Part shown: positions 47,065-57,900 of the stretch, piece after piece
How positions within the stretch are numbered: the stretch's first letter is position 1
How the letters are laid out: each line of letters opens with the position of its first letter
Assembly (NCBI GenBank): GCA_000149225.2
Contig: CM000687.1
Location: 610,501-674,500, forward strand
DNA: 64,000 bases
DNA from: Lachancea kluyveri NRRL Y-12651
Lineage: Eukaryota > Ascomycota > Saccharomycetes > Saccharomycetales > Saccharomycetaceae
Reading direction: 5' to 3'
Notes under the pieces: generated by a model
The model's input: the letters and a program-made list of their open reading frames with translations, nothing else
The model's database searches: none
Told to the model about the DNA's origin: nothing
Program-made: the position numbers and the translations under genes

Positions 47065-48198
47065 ATAGTAATTGAGATGTTGAGTTTTAGTGTAGGTTTG
47101 TTAGTGATCAGACGCTCAACAGTGTATGCCTGGGACCATGTCAGTTTAGACTGTTTCCCTATGGACTACTTTCTTATAACTCTGATTATATCAATAATTG
47201 ATATTCAATTTCGACAGATCTCTAAGCTATGTCTACACTCTTCTGAATCAGCTCGGTTAGCAGACGGATGGAAGTCGCGTATTCAAAAACCATTATCATA
47301 ATTAGATCCCCGCGTAGTTACATTGTTAATGGTCTGTTATGTTAACCGTCAAGCTTACCTAACATTCTAGTGCAGTGTAAGCCTTATGTATATACAAAAG
47401 CTGTGATGGGTATCGGCCACACTATCAATATGAGAAATAGGTGAATATTGGGACAATTGTTGAGATTCCATTTTTGGTTAAGGCTATAACAATTTGGTAT
47501 ATGGTTATACTAGAAGTTCTCCTCATCTTTCTAGGAATCCAGAAAAGAGAGTCGATAACTCTATATACAAATATTCTTCCTTTTGTATGTTTTGGTTCGT
47601 TATCCTACTACATTATCAATCCTTGCGTTTCAGCTTCCACTAACTTAGATGACTGTTTCTCATTCTTCTGTCATCTAACACCGTTTGTGATAATATACTA
47701 ATAGCATCAATATTAGTCAATAGATGATAATTGAATTTCGTTCCAACATAATGTTCGGATGTACGCTTGACAAGTGTTGATCTTTCCGTGGCTGTGTATA
47801 TATATATGTATATATGGTGTGCCAGTTTTTTGAAAGTATACCTGGGCACAGAAATTTAGTCACGGCCAGGGCATCTGGATTTGTTCTGCAAAGTGCACCC
47901 GTTATGGTGTAAGCAGGGGGTTTTTTTTTTGTTTTTTTTTTTTTCATCAATCTATAGGACCATGTAAGAGTAACGGTGATCTACCCTATGGGAACTGGCA
48001 CTGCCCCAGTATGATCGTAGAACCTAGCCTTTCGGATCGGGTTAGACAGACGTGGCATAACAGCTGAAAACAAAAGTTTTATACTGGTAATTAATTCTTT
48101 ATACAGACAAAAATCAAATATACTATGTGGAGGGGAAACTCTACTAGTGTCGGCGCTGCGACCTCTATCAACACTGGGTTAGCTTGACAGCCACTACA
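47065..48198. other. Intergenic region carrying the solo LTR
   Basis: Apart from the LTR this 1.1-kb region is AT-rich. There is a TATATATATATGTATATA string near 47796 and T-tracts near 47920-47945. I see no gene in it. It is the place where gene order stops matching either S. cerevisiae block. Confidence 0.5.
47431..47748 (-). mobile_element. Solo delta-type LTR (Ty1/copia family)
   Basis: About 318 bp start (on the minus strand) with TGTTGGAACGAAATTC and end with CCTATTTCTCA. Internal strings such as AAGCTGAAACGCAAGG and GAGGAGAACTTCTAGTATA are those of the S. cerevisiae Ty1/Ty2 delta LTR, from memory. Flanking 5-bp direct repeats are not evident. It is a lone LTR, with no internal element nearby. 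It lies about 370 bp upstream of tRNA-Glu, a usual insertion zone for Ty1. It is a fossil of moderate age, judging from visible divergence. Confidence 0.85.
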
Positions 48199-49920
48199 TC
48201 ACAACAACGAAACACTGTTTCTGCGGTCCGGACTTTCGAGATCAGGATCATTATGTTCTTTAAGGTTCCGGTACCCCTTGGAAAAGTGTCTAACGATGGA
48301 AATACCAATTGCAATTACACAGAAGGAGACTGAGAGGATGTGCGCGAATTTAATGGCGGATTCGTAACTCTCTACAACAGCCTCTTTGATTTCCGATGGT
48401 AGCTTTTCGATGTAAGACGTTTTATGACCAATTTTCGATCGCAATCTTGCAATCTCTTCGGGAGAGAGTATTCCATGCAACTTTTCACGTATTTTCCTGC
48501 CAACGAGTAATTGAATTAAGCCAGACGTACCGGCGACACCCCACAAGGACCCTATGCTTCTGAATAAATACAAGGTGGAGGTAGCGGTAGCTTGATTTTC
48601 AGGGTGAAAAGAGAATAAAAAGGAGAACAAAGTGGCAGGAAACGTTACACCTTGTCCCACGTTTGCTGGGGTTAAGAGTAGACAGACTAACCATTCCGGT
48701 GTAGTAGTTTTGAGCAGTAAAAAAAAGGCATTACCTATCATCATTAACACCATACCAAAACTCAATAAAAAGGGCAACGTCTTGGGAATTCTCATGGAAA
48801 GCCCTGTAATCAAACCTCCGATTGGAGTACAAAAGGAGGGAATCGCCAAACGGAACCCAGCCCTTGCAGCCGAGTCTCCCACCACAATCTGGAAGAACAA
48901 CGGCAACGTGAACAAATATGCATAACTGACGAAACCGACCAAAACACTTATTACAAGAACCATAGTGCTGTGGGATTGGGACAAGAGTTTTGTTGGTATA
49001 ATTGGATTGGCCTGGGTTGTTCTTTCAGTATGTATAAACATGACCAGACTTAAAACGGTCAACAGAATGAGCCCAATTGATTCTTTGCTAAGCCATTGGC
49101 TTCCACTGCTTGCCATGGAACTGTTGACCGTCAGATACATTAGCTGTGATGCCAACCCCACAATCAACAAAAGCGAACCCTTGAGATCTATTTTGCTAAA
49201 CCTGTTCTTTAACAATTGTCCACTAGACTCAGACTCCGAAACGAAACCCTTTTGATTTTCGAGAAACATATAAGCCATGATAGTGCCACCCACGGAGACT
49301 GGGACCTGTAACAGAAAACACCATCTCCAGCCAAGGTACGAGGCCACCGCCCCACCAGTCGACGCACCAATCACGGCGCCAATACCCAATAAGACATTCT
49401 GGAAAGCTTGGTATATCCCACGGCTTTCTGGTGGAATTATATCAGAATTTACAATTGTCGACAAGGTTATCAACCCGCCCCCTCCAATACCGGTCAGGGC
49501 TCGCATAAAAATAAGGGAGAGGATGCCCGGTGCCAAGCCACACCCAAGACAACCCAACGCGAACACAGTATTGGCAAAGAAAAGACAGTGTCTTCTTCCC
49601 AAAGTGTCGGAAAATGAACCGTAAAGAGGTTGGAAAGAAGTGGTGGCCACCAAATAAGCTGTAGTAATCCAGTTAGATATTTCAAAATTATCAAACTCAT
49701 TACCGATAAGCTGATAGGTCGAAGCTGTTATAGTTCCATCCAACCCGGATAAGAAAACGTTTGCAAAGAGAGCTGTCTCGATAAAGACAATTCTGTACCT
49801 GTCTATCCAAGGTTTTTGGACGTTCGGCTCAAAGTTTCCTCTAGGGGTAGGGGGAACCGATGAGTAGTCGACACTGGACCCAACCTTCGAGCTTAGCAAA
49901 GCTCCCTGCTCACTTGGCAT
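48199..49920 (-). CDS. Major facilitator transporter, DHA2/VBA-like
   Basis: This 573-residue protein has 14 likely membrane segments. The first is IVFIETALFANVFLSGLDGTITAS near residue 45. The loop QPLYGSFSDTLGRRHCLFFANTVFALGCLGCG near 90 is the MFS signature between segments 2 and 3. GLAPGILSLIFMRALTGIGGGGLITLSTI near 125 and QAFQNVLLGIGAVIGASTGGAVASYLGWRWCFLLQVPV near 168 fit the DHA2 or VBA group. In S. cerevisiae VBA1 and VBA2 carry basic amino acids into the vacuole; the substrate here is inferred only from similarity. The long polar N-terminus (about 40 residues) and C-terminus are cytosolic. It is not where YBR or YLR/YOR neighbours would predict, so it lies in rearranged DNA. Confidence 0.82.
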   Translation of the reverse strand: MPSEQGALLSSKVGSSVDYSSVPPTPRGNFEPNVQKPWIDRYRIVFIETALFANVFLSGLDGTITASTYQLIGNEFDNFEISNWITTAYLVATTSFQPLYGSFSDTLGRRHCLFFANTVFALGCLGCGLAPGILSLIFMRALTGIGGGGLITLSTIVNSDIIPPESRGIYQAFQNVLLGIGAVIGASTGGAVASYLGWRWCFLLQVPVSVGGTIMAYMFLENQKGFVSESESSGQLLKNRFSKIDLKGSLLLIVGLASQLMYLTVNSSMASSGSQWLSKESIGLILLTVLSLVMFIHTERTTQANPIIPTKLLSQSHSTMVLVISVLVGFVSYAYLFTLPLFFQIVVGDSAARAGFRLAIPSFCTPIGGLITGLSMRIPKTLPFLLSFGMVLMMIGNAFFLLLKTTTPEWLVCLLLTPANVGQGVTFPATLFSFLFSFHPENQATATSTLYLFRSIGSLWGVAGTSGLIQLLVGRKIREKLHGILSPEEIARLRSKIGHKTSYIEKLPSEIKEAVVESYESAIKFAHILSVSFCVIAIGISIVRHFSKGYRNLKEHNDPDLESPDRRNSVSLL

Positions 49921-51222
49921 CTTTGGAAATATAAGTGCTTCTTGACTGACTCATGAAATCTTATGAAGAACCCTTTCTCTAGCTTACATACTTCCGGCAT
50001 CTTTATATATCCAGCCTTACACAATCTCTGTCTTTTTGACTTGTCTTACGGGAAGGCACAACCGGGAGCCACATAATATATTACCCGAACATAATATGGA
50101 ACCGGAATATTAACACGGAACCAAGGAGTAAAGTGGATCAAGTGGAACAAGTGAAAGTACATACGTGTTCATTTACGTCGCCCTCGAGCTCTCTTTGGTT
50201 GTTATTCCACATCGGTTATCCAGATTTTCTCTAAACACGCTAGCACCGTACGCGTTGTGATGACTTGAGTTTCCCAGTTTTCCCACACTGAGTTCCCAAG
50301 GTCTTACCTGTCGATCTACAATGCGTTGGATATTTACTGGTTTATCCGTTCTGGCAAATCAAGTACTTCTATCGAGAATTCACTATTGCAACCAATAGCT
50401 GACAAACATCTCGACCAGTGAGCTCTGTCAAATGTGACAGTACGAAGTAGAAATGGCATCTGCTGAGCTCATCAGATTTAGCCGGTTCATAGTTTCCGCC
50501 AGCATTTTTTTTTTTGAGTCGCACACAAGTCAGGCACAAATAAAGACCTTTACTAATTTGGCCGATAAATATGAAGATGATGTAATTTTTTCGAGGGCCC
50601 AGCAGTTAGAAGTGCACCCTTGCAAGTCCAGCCGGGCGCTTGATTCATAACGGCGAAACCGTATTTACAAACGAAACACAAGCCATCAGTTGAAGATTAC
50701 AATATTTCCGTATAGTGGCAGTTTTTTTGTTTTTTTACCTTCCTCACTCAGTTTCATGTCAAACCTTGCCTAGAAATTCAACGCGCCTATGGCTTTGCCT
50801 ACTGAATTATGCCTAAGAGGTTGTGCGTTTTCGACGTTCTTTAAACTCGCACATATTTCTAAACAAAACAGGATAACGCGCAAAATTTCAAATACACATC
50901 TAGGTGCTCCCAGTTTTCCCTTTCATCTTTCGAGCACATTTCTGGGCAGGTAGTATGATCCTGTCTTTTTTCTTTTTTTTTTTTTATTTTTTCATTATTC
51001 GTTTTCCTTTATTCACTTGCAGCAATCATGCTCGCATCTGATTGGATCCGCTTCAGGTGCTGTTTGTATTTAAGTTTTTAGTACTTATGCATTCATCTTG
51101 AAAAACACAAAAGCCGTTCGAGTCGCGATTAAGAGAGCCGTGCTCGGGCTTACTGCTTGGTTGAGTCAGAGTTCACCATGTCACCTGATACAAAATTCTT
51201 TGATCCGTGACTATCTAATGGA
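49921..51222. other. 1.3-kb region with no recognised gene
   Basis: The first 300 bp are the MFS gene's upstream side, with CCGGAATATTAACACGGAA near 50101, which has paired CGGAA strings. The rest is AT-rich. A short frame at 50453 (65 codons) has no domain. T-rich runs lie near 50965-50995. Confidence 0.5.
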
Positions 51223-51705
51223 TCAAGTTTCAGGACGATTTGGAACTGTCATGAATTCGTCCTCATAAAACTCCACTGCCGTAACGGGATTGACGTATTT
51301 CAATTTACAATAACAAACATTTTGATCTCGATCGTACACAACAACTTTTGAAATTTCGGACACTCGTTGTAATCTCTCCCAGTGTGTTTTCAGTCTGTCC
51401 TTTGGGAATTGGCCTGACGTTTTAATCTCTTTCTTTGTCACGTCGGAATACCTGGTGGATGTTGTGTTTTCGAAACCCTCAATCTCTTGGTAAATTGTCA
51501 CGAAGCCACTGATAATTGGAAATACTGTGTTTATAAGTTCCATATGTTTGTAGCGCAGGTTATACTCTGAAGAGCACTGAAACCTGGTGATGGATTCTTG
51601 TTGAAAGCTTAAAACTGTCTCATTAATGCGGATGCCTATAATGCGGGTAACAGCCAAGGTGTCTGCATATTTAAAACAGATTCGGACATGCTGTACATCG
51701 TTCAC
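51223..51705 (-). CDS. Orphan open frame without an early ATG
   Basis: The frame covers 160 codons of well-mixed sequence, such as RFQCSSEYNLRYKHMELINTVFPI and KVVVYDRDQNVCYCKLKYVNPVTAVEFYEDEF, and ends at a TAA. It opens just after a stop with no ATG until codon 54 (KHMELI). It may be the last exon of a spliced gene, a decayed gene, or chance. No domain is recognised. A separate frame in the same phase, 51934-52152, begins with an ATG (MFQLPRCANSLRVV, 72 codons), so coding-like sequence may span more of 51223-52152. I see no convincing canonical splice signals between them. Confidence 0.35.
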   Translation of the reverse strand: MNDVQHVRICFKYADTLAVTRIIGIRINETVLSFQQESITRFQCSSEYNLRYKHMELINTVFPIISGFVTIYQEIEGFENTTSTRYSDVTKKEIKTSGQFPKDRLKTHWERLQRVSEISKVVVYDRDQNVCYCKLKYVNPVTAVEFYEDEFMTVPNRPET

Positions 51706-52321
51706 GGGGTAGTGATTGAACGTTTAGACCCGTTAGGTTGGATATAGGAAATATTCAATGGTTGGGTCTCCGCTGGCTTCCTTTTTCTGAGAAGTGAAAC
51801 AATTTATTTGCAGGTGCGGTTACGTAATATGCTACTTGCCAATACTAGTACATGGGGAGTACCGACGTGAAATCCTTTGCCAGACGGTAAAACTTTCAAT
51901 ACCCGAATGCATACACAATACATGTCTTGGAAATCACCTATTTAGTAACTCGATAGCTTTATTCCGTCTTTGGAACATAACCTGGGCTATACCTTCAGGT
52001 GTCTTTAAACTTTTTACAACTGGCATGAAATTTCGATACCAATTTGATGATCGTTTGAGCTTTAATTTTGGATTCATGCCTCTCATACCTGATCCAGCTC
52101 CTCGCCTGGAGACAACTCTGAGTGAATTAGCACACCGTGGAAGCTGGAACATCTTTTAAAGTTTATTTGGAATGCAAAAAGGTGTCCTTTTTGCACGATC
52201 GAGAGCTGTATATCCCCATTTGGTTCCTCTCTTACTTCGGTAAAGCTTATCACCACGATAGCATGCTACATATAAGGTGAGAAAGAAAGAAAAAAAAGAA
52301 AAAAAACCTGCAATAGAAGAT
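51706..52321. other. Region between the orphan frame and the HRI1-like gene
   Basis: It holds the 72-codon minus-strand frame at 51934-52152 (a possible relic related to the orphan frame) and an AG/AAAG-rich stretch near 52276-52310 at the 3' side of the HRI1-like gene. Function not assigned. Confidence 0.35.
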
Positions 52322-52972
52322 TCAACTTCTGAACGTCTCTGCCCATTTGAAATCAGACTTGCTATCAAGATCGTTTGTAAATTTTGCAAAAATAGCTGGC
52401 GCATCCTCGCCGTACTGATAAACTATTTTACCCCCAAACAATCGAACGCATTGATATTGCCCTGCGTAGTACACCACCCCTTGGCCAAAACTTCCAATGG
52501 TAACAAATTTACCACTCCTTGTGCCATGCCCTTCTAGAAATTCCCAGACAGAAGACGCGACAGCTCCACCATTCTCACGTACCAACTCGGTAGGGGTGGA
52601 ATTCACAGGATCCAAACTACGCCAAACCTCCTCATAACCCATCACTTCACCAATGTCGTGATTGAACATCTCACCAGCTTCCAACCTGTCACCATCGGGC
52701 AAAATTGTGAAATTACCCACATCTGCTCCACTATCACCACCGAGAGAGTCCAACTGATGTTGAAATTCGATTGAAAACTCGTAGCCTGTTTTTGTCGGAA
52801 TTTCAACTTCTTTACCAGTTATTAGCCATTGGGGCTCTTTACTAGCCGCATCAATCCTTATGTCAACGAACTCTCCATTAGAGGCAGTAAACACCCATGT
52901 GGAAGTAGTTTCCGTAGGCTCCTTGTCTTTCGACCATTTCATTGAGACACGAGTGGAGAACACGGGCTGCAT
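52322..52972 (-). CDS. Diverged HRI1-family protein
   Basis: This 216-residue protein is acidic and well mixed. It has a layout like Hri1: an N-terminal beta-rich half with STWVFTASNGEFVDIRI and a C-terminal half in which YEEVWRSLDPVNSTPTELV parallels FLELWQPVDPTRDEFVI of the Hri1 gene next to it. IGSFGQGVVYYAGQYQCVRLFGGKIVYQYGEDAPAIFAKF parallels VGKWCQGILF and LLKFGPDFDKFPSEF. I infer an old tandem duplicate. Hri1 was found as a partner of casein kinase Hrr25 and has a two-barrel fold of unknown function. S. cerevisiae has one HRI1, as far as I recall. Confidence 0.7.
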   Translation of the reverse strand: MQPVFSTRVSMKWSKDKEPTETTSTWVFTASNGEFVDIRIDAASKEPQWLITGKEVEIPTKTGYEFSIEFQHQLDSLGGDSGADVGNFTILPDGDRLEAGEMFNHDIGEVMGYEEVWRSLDPVNSTPTELVRENGGAVASSVWEFLEGHGTRSGKFVTIGSFGQGVVYYAGQYQCVRLFGGKIVYQYGEDAPAIFAKFTNDLDSKSDFKWAETFRS

Positions 52973-53735
52973 GATTTGTTTTTAGGCCTAAGTCTGTCTT
53001 AGTTGTTGCACACTTATGGTTCGAATGCTCCACGGTACTTCTGTGACGATAAACAACAAAAGATGCTTCGATCTTCTAAATTCACTTGCCTGCTGACGTG
53101 AAACGCCCCTATCTATTAAGGGATACCTTAGGAAAAGCAAAGCACGTGAAAATACGCCTACGTCAGAACGTCTGTAGACTAGCAGCAGTACTCCTACCTC
53201 AGTTATCTTTTTACCGTGTAAACCATGTGGGTTTTTTCATTCGTTATGCAGCCAATGCCTATTCACTATTGGTCGGAACCGGAATAACAATCGGGCCGCT
53301 ATGTATGCCTCGGAAGCTGATGAAAACGGCATTCCGAAACTGATATGTGGCTGATGAAACATTGGAATTATGTAATGATACAAGTAATATTTTGCCAAAA
53401 TACATGTCTTGTAGTGTTTACAACGATGGAAACATGCCAGTATTCTCCAAAGAATTATCCGGGCCGCTTCTAATTCCCAAAAATTACATTGAATATTTTA
53501 CACGTAATGCACATTCGCCGTGAATTATCCTGACGTTGATAATTGTTCCGCCAAAACAAACATGGTGAAGTGCTTATGGGATAACAGGTATGAATTGTAA
53601 AGAATTATGAAGGGCAATACTTTCATACGTTAAAATAGTTTCGCAAAAAAAGGACGGGATAAAAAAAAAAAAAATGAATGAAAACAATGAATTACATCCA
53701 TATGTTATTTAAAAACGGAAAATTACATGTCTCAT
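52973..53735. other. Intergenic region between the two HRI1-family genes
   Basis: This 763-bp region contains CGGAA-type strings near 53275-53335, two GAATTAT strings near 53452 and 53522 and an A-tract near 53661. I see no gene. It provides the upstream side of the HRI1-like gene and the 3' side of HRI1. Confidence 0.5.
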
Positions 53736-54470
53736 CTACAAGTTAGATTCGATAACTTCCCAAGAGACTCCTCCAGAAACAACAGTAGAGCCTTCTTTGG
53801 CGTGAAATTCAGAAGGGAACTTGTCAAAATCAGGGCCAAACTTGAGCAAAGTTTCCCACTTGCCATTTTCTCTCTGTATAGCTCTGATAAAGTTTATACC
53901 CTTGACGGTACCATCGTTCTTCTTGAACAGGATACCCTGACACCACTTGCCAACGATGATGATTAAACCTTCAAATTCATCATTGTTCAAAGAAAGGGCA
54001 ATTGACTTGGCATTGATATCGGATTTGGAACCATTTGGTAATATAACAAACTCATCCCTTGTTGGATCAACAGGTTGCCATAGCTCTAGAAAGCTGAAGG
54101 CCTCTCCATCTGGACCAAATGGATACACCTTCCCAGTTTCCTCTACGCAACCAGAGTCCCAATCTTTCCAAAGCGTCTTGATTTCTCCACGATGGGTGTT
54201 AGGGATTTGCAAATAAACGTTTGTGTCAAATTGGAAGTTGAAGTTAATTCCGACGGTACGTTCATCTTCCTTAGTTGCCTTTGCACTGGCCGAAGTACCA
54301 GCGAAGGCCCATTCGAAGGGAAAGGCCTTTTCTTCATCATTAGATGGTTTGATGAATGGTCTTATAGAAATAAAATGGCCGTTTTTGGTCGTAGAAGACA
54401 ATGTCAAAGTTCTTTCATTAGGAGGGTTTGGTAAAACCTGAAATAACATTCTCTTTTGTAAGCTAGCCAT
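53736..54470 (-). CDS. HRI1: Hri1
   Basis: The open frame starts at a TTG; the ATG at 54470 gives MASLQKRMLFQVLPNPPNERTLTLSS and 244 residues, the same length as S. cerevisiae Hri1 (YLR301W). Conserved segments include PFEWAFAGTSAS near residue 50, IPNTHRGEIKTLWKDWDSGCVEETGKVYPFG near 90 and FLELWQPVDPTRDEFVI near 130. The protein has an unknown function, possibly linked to Hrr25 and Sec translocon factors. Together with EXG1 it preserves the YLR300-301 neighbourhood, whereas ULS1 between them comes from YOR191. It lies next to a diverged tandem relative. Confidence 0.95.
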   Translation of the reverse strand: MASLQKRMLFQVLPNPPNERTLTLSSTTKNGHFISIRPFIKPSNDEEKAFPFEWAFAGTSASAKATKEDERTVGINFNFQFDTNVYLQIPNTHRGEIKTLWKDWDSGCVEETGKVYPFGPDGEAFSFLELWQPVDPTRDEFVILPNGSKSDINAKSIALSLNNDEFEGLIIIVGKWCQGILFKKNDGTVKGINFIRAIQRENGKWETLLKFGPDFDKFPSEFHAKEGSTVVSGGVSWEVIESNL

Positions 54471-54909
54471 TGTCAGTTGATATTCTTTTGATTTTTCGTT
54501 TTCGTTTTTCGTTACACGATAATACAATCTTAAAGTTAATAAGATGGTTTGTTATTGAGAAGCTTAGACTGTGGAATGGTAGGCTTCATCCATACTACGG
54601 ACCACCTGATTTTGATGAAAGTCCCCTGTTGGATTTTCGGCAAGCATCTTCTACGGTTTTTCCGCTGGCAGAAGATGACACTTAAAACGTCGCGGATCTA
54701 CAAATTAAAAACGAAACAACAATCTCAAAAATATGTATATGTATATATATAAGAGTACATGGAGAGAGTTATAATTTTAAGCACTCGATCGGATGTTGTT
54801 TATTCCGATTTTCATTCCTGGTTTTTAACCTGGATTCGCGAAGACTACATGTTTTAAGCGACTTTAACTCTTTCTGATCTTCTAAACGGTATGGGTATTC
54901 CCCTGATAC
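54471..54909. other. Intergenic region between HRI1 and ULS1
   Basis: This 439-bp region is the HRI1 promoter side and the ULS1 3' side. A TATGTATATGTATATATATAAG string is near 54732. No gene is supported. Confidence 0.5.
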
Positions 54910-57900
54910 TTAATTGGCAAACCCACTGCCTGTAGGTGGGTTTTCATTTAAAGAGTTCAAACCAAATAGGAAACCCAATTCGCGACGACCCAAACTGTTT
55001 ACCTCTTTAATACCATTTGGATCCATGGCGCTTTCAACCAATTCTTTTTTTCTTTTTTGCAACTCCATAATACGGTCTTCGACAGAGTTCTTGATCAACA
55101 GTCTATGTACCGTTACTTCTCGTGTCTGACTGATTCTGTAGCAACGATCCATTGCCTGCTCTTCCACAAAAGGATTCCAAAAGGGATCTACAAGGATGAC
55201 ATGATTAGCACATGTTAAAGTTAACCCAGAATTACCAGCTTTCATAGATATTAACATTAGTCTCATGTCGCTATTGCGATAAAACTCTTCAATTATTGTA
55301 GCCCTAATTTTAGCATTTATAGATCCATCGTACCTGAGATAAGGTATTTTTAGATCTTTTTTAATAAAATGCTGGAAGATGTCAAAAAACGAAGTAAATT
55401 GCGAAAAGACAATGATCTTTTCATCAGTAGTTCTAGTTAAGACATCTCTGATAATCTTCATACATTGGACCATCTTTTGGGAAGGTTCTAACGTGGCATA
55501 ATCAGGCTTATACCCAGTTTTCAGTCTTTTCTTCTGAGCTTCCATCTCCTTGGCAAACTCCTGATGCAAGTCACTCCTTGAAAAACCGTTGTTCACCACT
55601 TGGTCGTACAATCTGTAAGTTATAATTTCACTGTCATTGATAGACTTCTTGCAAACCAAACATGAAACAAAAGTTGAACCATTAAGCCCCTTCCGAGCAC
55701 CGTTGTCTAGTCTGGCATTCTCTAAAAATGGTTCCACGCAACTATCACATATCAAGTGCCCACAAGGGGTCAAGACACACATTGATTCCATTTCCATTTG
55801 TTCCATACAGTAGGGGCAAGACATTATGTCTAACCCATCAGACACAGTAGACTTACCCTGAGCAGGAATCTTGCAGGCCACTTCGTATAATCTCAGCCAG
55901 TCTCTCTCAAAATTTTGACCGTTAACCACTTTTGTATCTTCAGATTTGTGCTCACCGATTAAAACTAACTCTGGGTGACAACACGCTTGGCGTAAACGGA
56001 GTAGAAGTGTGAGAATGCCGGAGTAATTACCACGGGCCCTTGTGGCCAACAATCTAGCAGCTTTCTTCTGGTTTTCATTTTCCAAATCTAGGTAGAACCC
56101 AAGCTCTTTGCCGTCTAGGGAATCCTCCTCGACGTTGACGTTTTTGGGGGGTAGTTCTAAAATAGGCTTTCCATCGATTTCTGAATCCTTAGTTCGACGA
56201 AGCATAATGGCTCTCAGTAAAACCTGTACTTTTTTTAGTGCTTTCTTTCTATCGAAATCATCATAATTTGTATCTTTTCGACTCAAGGGACGGCCAATAT
56301 CTACCTGAAACTTTGCTTCTCTATTATAGGGTGGAATTCTGAGGAATCTAATTAAGGAATACAATTCACCAATGTTATTCTGTAGTGGGGTACCCGACAA
56401 AACCCACCTGTACAATGAGTTGAGGGTACAGCATGCCTTGGCTGCTTTTGTCTGTTTATTTTTGATGTTTTGAGCCTCATCCAGGATGACTCGATAGAAC
56501 TGGGATTCTTCGCAAAAAAAAGGTGACCAGTACTCACCATGCTTCTCTTTCAAAGAGTTCATAGCGCGAATTTCAGGTACATCTACCAGCTGCCCCTCCG
56601 AGTCTTCATCTTCTCTTAGTTTCCTCGGCCAATGTTTCTTTAATTCACTAGCTAAGGTTTGATATGATACCAGTACAGCATCGTATCTCAATAAGTCTTT
56701 ATAACTAACAACTTTATTGTTGCCGCCATAGATGAATGCCTTGAAGGTAGCATTTTTTTTTATCTTGGTTTGGATTTCAGCTTGCCAGACCCGTAGTACA
56801 GCCACAGGGGCTACGATCAGGTTGGTTTTACAACTTTCTAGTTCCGATCTATTGGCGATCATCAAAGCAATTGCTTGTACTGTCTTTCCTAAACCCATGT
56901 CATCTGCTAGCAAACCGCCCCTCTTGTTGGATTTTTCAACGTTTAATAACCAATGTAAACCTCGGCGTTGGTGTTTTAATAGGTTTACCGTTAGCTCCTC
57001 CGGAGTTAGTTCTTCACCCTCAATTTCCGTTTCATGCTGCTTTAAACCTTCTAGCAAGTTACGCAAACTTTCATTGTCCTGCACGTTGTAAATGTTCGAC
57101 ATTTGTAGTGAGTTATATTCTCCCTCACGTTCAGAATGTGTAACAGCCTTCAGAAATTCATCACCGCCATCACTACTATAAACCTCTTCGAAATCATCAG
57201 TTCCTTTGAGGTCCAGTATTCGTCTACGCTTTCGGTGGCTCATCTCGTATTCCTTTGGATCTACGATTAATCCTAATTCCTCCAAAGCCCTAAAAACAGC
57301 AGGCATTTTCACACCGTGCTTAATCAATTCTATTGTAGCACCTTGTACTCTTTCCTTCATTAGTTCGTTGAAATTTCTCCCACCGTCAATATATCTTTTA
57401 AAGTTTTCTAGAACATTTAACAAATTATTCATGGTTTCTTTATTTTGTTGGGTACGCGTTTTATTCTGAGCTATCAGTTTTCTGGCAATCAAAATTGACT
57501 TGAAGTACAATGTTGAATCTAAAAAGTCCTTGTTACTATTAGTTTTGCTCAGTGAGGTAACGTTGGAGTTCAAATTGTTCAACTGCATTTGAATCTCTCT
57601 AATGTTAAAGTTATATTCATCTGGGGAAATCAATTGCTGATGTAACATCCTATCAAGGGTATTCTTATCTTGCAAAAGTTGATTACGCTTCTGTACTACA
57701 TTTTTCGTGTGCTGGTTATTAGTAGCCATCTGTACGTTTAGCTGAGACTGTTTCAGTTTAGCATTTTTCTGATCGAGAAACTTCTTGAAAGCATGGTTAT
57801 TTTTCTGTTCTTTCTCTTCTACTTCGCGTAATTTGAGCAGAGTTTTGGTTTGCTGCTCCTTCAAATGCTGAATGTCATCTTCCACTTTGTCCAGTAATAA

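Noticed and set aside
50453-50650. 65-codon plus-strand frame
   Set aside because: Short, no domain, no conserved context; probably chance.
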